NCBI RefSeq assembly: GCF_036850765.1
Contig: NC_089491.1
Coordinates: 93,838,740-93,902,739 of the forward strand
From: Saccopteryx bilineata
Lineage: Eukaryota; Chordata; Mammalia; Chiroptera; Emballonuridae
Direction: 5' to 3'
Length of the DNA stretch: 64,000 nt
This document shows, one piece after another, positions 57,423 through 64,000 of the stretch (positions are counted from its first letter, which is position 1; every line of letters starts with the position of its first letter). The notes beneath the pieces are model-generated. The model was given only the letters and a program-made list of their open reading frames with translations. It ran no database searches and was not told the DNA's origin. The position numbers were made by a program, and so were the translations under genes.

Positions 57423-57774
57423 CAGGGGTAGTCAACCTCTTTATACCTACTGCCCACTTTTGTATCTCTGTTAGTAGTAAAATTTTCTAACCGCCCACCG
57501 GTTCCACAGTAATGGTGATTTATAAAGTAGGGAAGTAACTTTACTTTATAAAATTTATAAAACAGAGTTACAGCAAGTTAAAGCATATAATAATAATTAC
57601 TTACCAAGTACTTTATGTCAGATTTTCGCTAGGTTTGGCAGAATAAATCTTTATAAAACAACTTACTATAGTTAAATCTATCTTTTTATTTATGCTTTGG
57701 TTGCTCTGCTACCGCCCACCATGAAAGCTGGAACACCCACTAGTGGGCGGTACGGATCAGGTTGACTACCACTG
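57423..57774. mobile_element. hAT MITE inserted in ERV gag
   Basis: 352 bp with termini caggggtagtcaacct and, inverted, cagtggtagtcaacct. Near-matching 8-bp duplications are ctctaaga (57415-57422) and ttttaaga (57775-57782), with two differences. The gag capsid frame continues on both sides, so the element inserted after the provirus. Related fragment at 4132-4250. Confidence 0.88.
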
Positions 57775-58500
57775 TTTTAAGACCTGGGGCCAACTAAGTC
57801 ATGAATTTGCCTTTTAGTACAATTTTTTCTGTAGGATCCTCAGGATCTAGGTTAGTGTACTATATTGTAGCTGCTTTCTAAAAAGGCTGTCAGGTTTTCC
57901 TGAAGCCCTTGGTCAGTGGCTGCTAGCTTATTATAATTAACTTTTTTTTTTTTTAAGTATTTTTTTACTCCTGTAAGAGACAGAAAAGCATATGGTTCCT
58001 TGACCATTTTCCATCTCCTGTATGGGGCACTGCCTCAGTTTCCGGGTGGGCAATTATCACTTTGCAGGTGTAACTCATCAGCATAAGCTCTTGCCTTCCC
58101 CTCATGCCTGCACCTTCAGGAGTTGTGACAGCCTCCTGGAGGACTAGGTCAGCATCCTCCCAGGTCAGATCAAAGGTTAAAGTAAATTTTCTCCATTCAT
58201 CTATAAATTGACTGGGACCATTTGTCAAGTTACCTAATGGGTCTTTAAGGCTTATTAGGTCCTGTATGGTGAAGGGAACCTGGACTCTTACTATCCCAGA
58301 TGATCTTGAGCTTCCCTTAGGGGAAAGAGCTGAGGGGCTGCTGCTGGGGGGGGAGTCTATATTCTATATTATTTTTAGGCTTCGTTGCCCTACCCTCCCC
58401 CGGTCGGCAGACTTAGTATATGGTGGTGCTGACCCCGGGGCCGAGGGGCTGTCAGCTCCTCTGGCACAGTAGCTGGAGGCACAGGACTTTTTCTGTATCC
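57775..58500 (-). pseudogene. ERV gag: capsid and proline-rich region
   Basis: On the minus strand, SQFIDEWRKFTLTFDLTW and DADLVLQEAVT (about 58130-58230) correspond to the capsid region before the major homology region. NLDPEDP and KIVLKGKF lie near 57800-57850. Upstream, a proline-rich stretch (58380-58480) fits the spacer between matrix and capsid. Several stops are present. Confidence 0.75.
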
Positions 58501-59195
58501 CTAGGGTTAGGTTCTTTTTCACTCATAATTGCTAAGAGGGCAGGATCCATTTTATAATTTTTATTTAATCCAGGATTATTCCTTAGCCCCTTCCCCTTGT
58601 CTCCTATAAAACATACCTAGTTGTAAGATAGTGTTATATTTTAAACTACTATTTTTAGGCCAAGTTTTCCTCTCTTCTAATTTATATTGAGGCCATGCTG
58701 TATTACAGAAGAATATTAATCCTTTTTTCTTTAAAGTTTGTGGGTCAAATTTATTTCAATTTTTTTCACTAATTTTTAATTTATTGTGTTTACATGGATT
58801 CAAGTGTCCCACTGACTATAACTCCCTCACCACCACCCCTGTGTCCCTTTTTACACCCCTTTTTCCCCCTCCCCTTAACTCACTCCCCTCTTCCCTCTAG
58901 GATTTGCTGTCCTGTTATCTATATCTCTGTGTTATGTATACATAATTTCACCAATTCCTTCACCTTCTCTGATCCCATCCCCTCATCTTTCTTCCCTCTG
59001 ACAGCTGTCCCTCTGCTCCCTGTGACCCTGCCTCTGCTTCTATTCCGTTCCTCAGTTCATTTTGTTCATTAGGTTCCATATATATGTGAGATCATATGAT
59101 ATTTTTCTTTCTCTGCCTGGCTTATTTCACTTAGCATAATAATCTCCAATTCTTAAGGATGCATCCTAGAGATATATCTTGTGGCATTGATTCTT
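58501..59195 (-). pseudogene. ERV gag: matrix remnant, split by L1
   Basis: On the minus strand, LGCILKNW (about 59150-59190) and FDPQTLKK, LIFFCNTAWPQY and KYNTILQLG (58620-58750) are successive parts of one matrix domain, separated by the L1 fragment. A plausible gag start ATG lies a few codons before LGCILKNW. Stops follow the last motif. Confidence 0.75.
58750..59150 (-). mobile_element. Old L1 3' UTR fragment inside ERV gag
   Basis: Antisense L1 3' end: ttaatttattgtgtttacat tail side, a C-rich stretch, ccctctgacagctgtccct, and cttatttcacttagcataat. It resembles the old L1 at 17938-19125. Short aattg words at the two edges may be the target-site duplication. Confidence 0.8.
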
Positions 59196-59404
59196 GACTT
59201 CCTACCTGAAAAAAAAAAATGAGGAGACCATTGGAGAGACTAGGCATCCCTTTTTTCTCCCCACATTTTGTATACTATCTGGAAAGGGCATACCCTCTCA
59301 CACCATCTGGAGAGGATGGTACCTCTCAGATATGGGTTTCCAAAATTAACTAGCCCTACTGTGTAACCTTTAACCTTAGCCTGGCACATTGTGGACTCCA
59401 CTTA

Positions 59405-59535
59405 CATTGTTCTTCTTCTTCTTCTTTTTTTTAATATAGAGAAAGGAGTGGGGGTAGAGATAGACTCCCACATGTGCCCCAACTGGGATCAACCTGACAA
59501 GCCAACTAGGGGGCAATACTCTGCTCATCTGGGAC
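59405..59535 (-). mobile_element. SINE family A fragment, antisense
   Basis: A tail-side fragment only: T/C-rich run, then gatagactcccacatgtgc, ctgggatcaacctgacaagc and ctagggggcaatactctgct. It ends without the tRNA head, so it is 5'-truncated. Confidence 0.75.
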
Positions 59536-59733
59536 CTACTTCTTTATTCTTAAATGGAAATCTATCTCCTTGACTTCTGTCTCCTGCTTTCTATGGAGGG
59601 CCTTTAAAAGGAATTGTAACTCCACCAGGATGCACCCCAGCCTCAAGCAAACAATAGTCCCATTAATAGTTAACTTTTGTTTCCTGCCAGATTCCTTATT
59701 GAAATAACAATTGTAATAATTTTATTTTCACTA

Positions 59734-60255
59734 CAAACATTGATTGACTTACGACCTATGCAACTTACGACCATTCGACATTACAACCACAATCACTAGT
59801 CACGACTGCTCCGCATCTGGCAGCGCAAGCTTTGCCCAGCTGGGCGTATGACAGTGCGGACCAGCTTCTGGCAGCACTACCATCTCCACGTGCACCATTT
59901 CAACAGTTATCCCAGACTGGGTACGGTAATTTGTGTTTTGTGTCTTAGATATTTTTCATCAAACCCCTCCCAAGATGTCTACCAAGAGGAAATTGTCTTT
60001 GCAAATATTAAACCAGTTGTACTGGTAATGCAGTGTTTTATTTAAACCTGATGAATGTAAAAATAAGAAACAAAATGGTGAAGAGATGATACAAATGGCA
60101 TAAAATGAACAAAGAAAATTATGATAAAATATGACTTAAACATTTTTATCACATCATTTCTCAGTACTGTACATATAGCCTACTCAACTTATGACCAAAT
60201 TGTGTTACGACCGCTCTGTCAGAACCAATTGTGGTTGTAAGTCAAGCACTAGCTG
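59734..60255. mobile_element. Tc1/mariner (Tigger-like) non-autonomous element
   Basis: The left end caaacattgattgacttacg and the right end, inverted, cagctagtgcttgacttac form terminal repeats. Both are flanked by TA (59732-59733 and 60256-60257), the Tc1/mariner target. A second inner pair (caacttacgacc / caacttatgacc) is also inverted. A short ATG frame starting MSTKRKL at about 59972 resembles the start of Tigger-type transposases but stops quickly. The rest of the transposase is missing. Confidence 0.72.
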
Positions 60256-60257
60256 TA

Positions 60258-61553
60258 ATTGCTGTAGGGAGGAAATGACTTGCGTTTATTGCATTGTCTT
60301 TAAATTAACTTAGTTTGGTGGAAGTTCCCTTTAAAATTAGTATTTTTAATTAGTTTAATGTAAATCTTCATGGCCCTGGCTTCTCTGTTCCCAGGCTGAA
60401 CTGCATGCATGAGGCTAGCAGGCTTCAGCTGCCCAGCCCTAATGCATACTAGGAGGAAGCTGCTGGGGTCATTGCTAGGCAGCAATGTAAAGCCATTCAA
60501 AGTCAGGGCTGAGGGAGATTCTGGATTTAAATTGAATCTATTTGAACAAGGAGAGAAAAAAAAACCCAGAAAACTCACACTAGCAGTAACAGAGGAACAA
60601 GAGAGGAAACCTTCTAGCACCTGCCCCTGCTCAGGGACAGGGGGAAATTCTTAATTCTTACTGCAAGCTATTGCTCCTTTGGCCTATGTTGTGTGTCAAG
60701 AAATGTTGTCTGTTAATGCTTCTGCCGAATGTTTGCCTGATAGTGCAGATAGAGGCAAACTAAAGGGGGAGTTTCCTAACCCAAACTTAAGTAGTATCTC
60801 GGAAATATCTGAGGTCCCTGTCAGGGCTCCTCTCTGCAGCCTGACAGACGCAACAAGACCCCTGCGTGCACATTCTGCAAGGTGGTTACCAATGCAGATA
60901 AAGCTGCCAAAAGCCAAGCAGGGAGGAGAGGTGCAGCATTTCAGTGACCGATTTATGACTTAAACTTATCTCTTTGAAGGTCATGTTCACAGACAGAGAG
61001 ACTAAGGATTTAGTGTGATGGATCTGATGTGCTGCTTGTGATTGGGGCTCCCAGAGGCTGTTATCCTTCTGGTCATCCCTCACTCTCGTACGTGTCTCAG
61101 TTTCTCCCAAATGTCTAAAACATCTGGGAGGGCTCGGAGCGCTGGATGATCAGTCTTTATGTGCACGTCCCCAGACGAGCTAAAGTAATTAATTACTGTA
61201 TAAGTAATCTTGGAGTCCCTATGTGGTATCCACATGTCTCAGGAATACTCCCAGACACTTCTGTTAGCTTCTCACTCACATGAATATATCCGGAACCTGG
61301 ACCAGAGGGAGGAAGTGCCTCTCAGCCTTCAGCACCCATGTGAACTCAAGCACTCATAAATTATTATTATTTCTATCAATAAACACAACTCTGTATATAA
61401 AGTCCAATTAAACTACTATAATTCACCTCTCTGGTAATGCACAGAAACGTAACAACCAGAAGCAGAAAAGTCCCTGGAAAGGATTAAACTCACTGTGGTC
61501 CAAGGCCCAGCACCAGAAAGATGTCAGTGAACACCACTGTGCATACAAAGCTG
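60258..61553. other. ERV leader or other inserted sequence, unrecognised
   Basis: Between the Tc1/mariner element and the primer-binding site there are about 1.3 kb with no retroviral motif. Open frames on both strands (60300-60963) show no domain. It may be an unusually long leader or further inserted DNA. Confidence 0.35.
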
Positions 61554-61573
61554 TGATCCAACTCACGGCACCA
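61554..61573 (-). other. ERV primer-binding site, tRNA-His type
   Basis: Six bases after the 5' LTR end, the minus strand reads tggtgccgtgagttggatca. It matches the complement of the tRNA-His 3' end at 16 of the first 18 positions. The same primer is used by HERV-H and related class I ERVs. Confidence 0.8.
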
Positions 61574-61579
61574 GAAAGA

Positions 61580-62015
61580 TGTCACTGAAAAAAGCCAAGT
61601 CCAAGGGGGTTTCTCTCTCCTTGTTTCTTGTCATGCTTACAAGAATTAATTCAGGCCAGAGAGAGGGTGTAGCATTCAAACAAAGCAAGCAGTTTATTAA
61701 GCAAAGCTATACACCTGGCACAAGGCACAAGCGAGCAACTCACCTAGCCTGAGCACTCAGTCTGTTTGGGGTCTTAGAAGTTAATACTCAGCTTCAAGGT
61801 TTTGTTTCTTTGTTATTGGATTGACTGTAAAGGGTTTGAAGATTCCCCTTCCATGGTATTGGGACTAACATAGAGTGTTTCAAGGTCTTCTGGACATCTG
61901 GTGATTTTGTCTTGGCAGACCTGAAGACTGCTGACTCCTCCTTTAGTGGGTGAGATAAGTCCCCTGTTTTTCTCCCTTACCCTTTTCTGCCCTGGCAACT
62001 GTCTATCTTACCTCA
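61580..62015 (-). repeat. 5' LTR of the ERV
   Basis: Homologous to 53707-54140 over most of its length, with the same poly(A) signal word (gcttaataaactgc on the minus strand). The U5 end, tgtcactg read on +, directly precedes the primer-binding site. The U3 outer edge is approximate. No duplication of host bases could be matched with the 3' LTR flank. Confidence 0.82.
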
Positions 62016-62269
62016 TGCTCCAACCATGTTTGAGGGATGGAGCATAAGTCCAGTCCTAAGCCAGCCTATGCATCACATTGTCCTGGCCAAGTTGATTAGT
62101 TCATGATACTCATATCCTTAAATTTATTGCAGTAATCTGGTGAGAAATAGTCTAATAAAAGAGAGTAGGAAGAAAGAAAGGTCAAGGTAGAACTTTGTAG
62201 AGAAGAGGAAGGAATACTGAGACACAAATCTAGGGAGTGAGTATGTTTTATCTAACAGTAAGTCCTTAG

Positions 62270-62585
62270 GGTTCTCCACAGGCTGTTCCCTCAATCCTGA
62301 ATGCTCTTTCCCATAAAATCATATTGTACATTCCCTCGCTCCCTTCTGGAGCTTCTGCAAATGTAATCTCATGAGACCTATCGTCCCTGACCACTTTAGC
62401 CTGTTTTATTCATCAAAAGCTTTGTAAGGAACTGCTATACGGCATATTTATTTGTTTCATGTTTATTTTCCTGCTCTGGAGAAGATACCTGGCTTATTTT
62501 GTTCACAGCTGCTTCTTCAGCACAAAGCAAAGATCCTGAAATATAGTAGAAATATAAAAACAGACTAATAGCATGAATAAAAAGT
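62270..62585 (+). repeat. L2 relic
   Basis: The order ccctcaatcctgaatgctct, cccataaaatc, ccctgaccactttagcctg, tatttatttgtttcatg and cttattttgttcacagctgc matches the L2 3' region in sense orientation. Confidence 0.65.
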
Positions 62586-63339
62586 GACAGCACTTCATTT
62601 GAGAAAGGTAGTCTTTTTTATTAATTAAAAAAAATTAACCCCTATAAAAGTTGTATAAATATACTATGGTTTTGAGCATCTTTCTCTCCTAGGTTCACAA
62701 GCTGGTAACATCTTTCCGTCCCTGGTCACCTCCCACCTCTCTGTATACATCTGCTTCCCTTGTGCCAAACCATCCAAGAGTACACATTTCCTTCCCTGAA
62801 TACTTGACACCTACCCAATTTATTATACTTCTGCAGTCAGATTTCTTATTAACTGTCTCAAGGGTATTGGCCCCCTTGCCTTAGTCCTTATCCCTCTAGT
62901 GATGTGGTGAGAATCAGGGCAACAATCCTATGCAAGTAACTAGACACCCATAGGTGAGTCAGTAGTACAACTTACTTCTTTATGCTCATTAAGGGGAAGG
63001 AGGTAGTTGCTCTGCTCTTTTTCTAAAAGAGGCTTTTCCTTACACCAAGTCTTTCAGTGCATAAGTAAAGTGTATTAGTGTATAAGTGTCTTAGTGGTTT
63101 CCAGTTAGCCATATGTATCTGCAGTTTTTATGACCTAGCAATGGCTCCAAATTCTAGGCTAGTTCCTTTTGACAAGCGAACACTTAGAAAGATAGCTATT
63201 CTAGACCTCTGTCGCCTTGAGTATGATATTGTAATTTCAAATAAGAAATAAATAGTCTTTCATCTCTCTTCTGGCACAGAGCTTCTAAAACCAGAGCAGA
63301 AGGGTGTCTTTTGTTGTATTAATGAGGCTACTTTGGGAA
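62586..63339. other. Unassigned sequence
   Basis: No gene or repeat is recognised. Confidence 0.4.
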
Positions 63340-63725
63340 AGCACCTAGGTAGTCTAAGGACAGGGGTTAGTTGCCAGGGGAGCCAGCCATGTGACTGAAG
63401 GGTTGAAACTATTAGTCCCCCACCCACCCACCCCAAACCTCCTGGGAGGGGAGAAGGGCTGGAGGTTAAATCAATTGCTTAAGGCCAGTGATTCAATCAA
63501 TCTTTCTCTATGTAATGAAGCCCAATAGGACTGGGTTTGGAGAGCTTTCAGCGTGGTGGTGATCCAGAATGCTTCCCTGTGTCCTGTGTCCCCAGGCCAG
63601 GACTCAAACTCCAGGAGGACTGGAGCTCCTTAATTTGAGACCTCACCCTATTATTTATCTGTTCATCTGGCAGTTGATTCCTGTCCTTTAATATTCTCTG
63701 TAATGAACCAGTAGTAAGTGAATTT
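63340..63725 (+). repeat. Possible ancient ERV LTR
   Basis: The words tatgtaatgaagcccaatag, ggagagctttcagcgtgg and ctgtaatgaaccagtagtaag recall an old ERV LTR whose poly(A) region has the form aataaaccagtaa. The family is uncertain. Confidence 0.4.
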
Positions 63726-63779
63726 GTTAACCATGAACGTTAGACCTCAGTACATGAGATAAGAGCCAAGGATCTTAAA

Positions 63780-64000
63780 TCTAAAAAGAAAGTTTATTCA
63801 GCAAACAAAGAGAAAGTATACTAGAAAGAAAAGAATTGAGGGGGTAGGATGTTGGCAAGGGCTCCCTTTCTACCTGAGGAGGAGTTGGTGGAGTAAGAGG
63901 ACTAACTACTTTCATCTTTAGGCTGACCTATGGGGCCTGTCCTGTCACCTTTTGTCCTTGTCTGAGTTGTATGAGGCCCTCTAAGGGGGTCTAGCACATG
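63780..64000. other. Unassigned sequence at window edge, possible LTR start
   Basis: The words gtttattcagcaaacaaaga near the left could be the reversed poly(A) region of another LTR that continues beyond the window. No partner is visible. Confidence 0.2.

Larger units (their letters stand above)
53707..62015 (-). mobile_element. Class I endogenous retrovirus, degraded
   Basis: Two related LTRs (53707 to about 54140 and 61580 to about 62015) enclose, on the minus strand, a primer-binding site, gag (matrix, capsid, zinc-knuckle nucleocapsid), protease, reverse transcriptase and RNase H remnants. The RNase H region runs almost directly into the 3' LTR, so most of integrase and all of env are missing. 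Stops and frameshifts occur throughout. It is interrupted by a hAT (57423-57774), an L1 fragment (58750-59150), a SINE fragment and a Tc1/mariner-type element (59734-60255). The LTRs differ at roughly one base in ten in the stretch I compared by eye, so the provirus is fairly old. Confidence 0.9.

Noticed and set aside
60679..60963. 94-aa open frame in the ERV leader region
   Set aside because: It is on the strand opposite to the ERV and shows no recognisable family.

Overview
This is a window of mammalian nuclear DNA, most likely from a bat, and it is almost entirely intergenic or intronic sequence packed with transposable elements. I could not recognise a single host protein-coding exon, rRNA or functional tRNA gene. 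The bat call is an inference. It rests on many tRNA-derived SINEs with bat-style heads (a Rhin-1-like family A beginning gccctggcc..ggctcagtggtagagc, a family B with ggcgcagtggataaagc, and one family C copy), on young L1s, and on recently mobile hAT DNA transposons, which are rare in other mammals. A horseshoe or leaf-nosed bat (Rhinolophoidea) is my best guess, but the window alone does not prove it.

Layout. 1-4.7 kb: low-copy AT-rich DNA with a 332-bp hAT MITE with perfect 8-bp target duplications, a 5'-inverted old L1, a family B SINE and a second hAT fragment. 4.7-12.4 kb: a full-length young L1 (L1-1, + strand) with intact ORF1 and a frameshifted ORF2. 12.4-19.8 kb: microsatellites (GATA/GATG, CA, CT), four SINEs and an old antisense L1. 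19.8-25.4 kb: a second young L1 (L1-2, + strand) that lacks exactly the 2,054-bp GT-AG interval of the L1-1 5' UTR, so it looks like a retrotransposed spliced L1 transcript. 25.4-41.5 kb: SINEs, MIR/L2 relics, a solo LTR with 5-bp target duplications, a short hAT and candidate conserved noncoding DNA. 41.5-49.3 kb: a third full-length L1 (L1-3, - strand) with tandem ~250-bp monomers in its 5' UTR. 49.3-53.7 kb: an old L1 3' end carrying a 156-bp hAT with perfect target duplications, two SINEs and AT-rich DNA. 53.7-62.0 kb: a degraded class I endogenous retrovirus (- strand) with a tRNA-His-type primer-binding site, gag-pro-pol remnants and no recognisable integrase core or env. It is itself split by a hAT, an L1 fragment, a SINE fragment and a 522-bp Tc1/mariner-type element. 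62.0-64.0 kb: L2 and ancient LTR-like relics.

The genes visible here belong to the mobile elements. L1 ORF1 and ORF2 encode the RNA-binding chaperone and the endonuclease/reverse transcriptase that copy L1 RNA and, in trans, the SINEs. All three ORF1 frames are open and all three ORF2 frames are broken, so none of these copies should be autonomous today. The best candidate for something new is the spliced L1-2, together with the intron-like 5' UTR of its subfamily, visible in L1-1.
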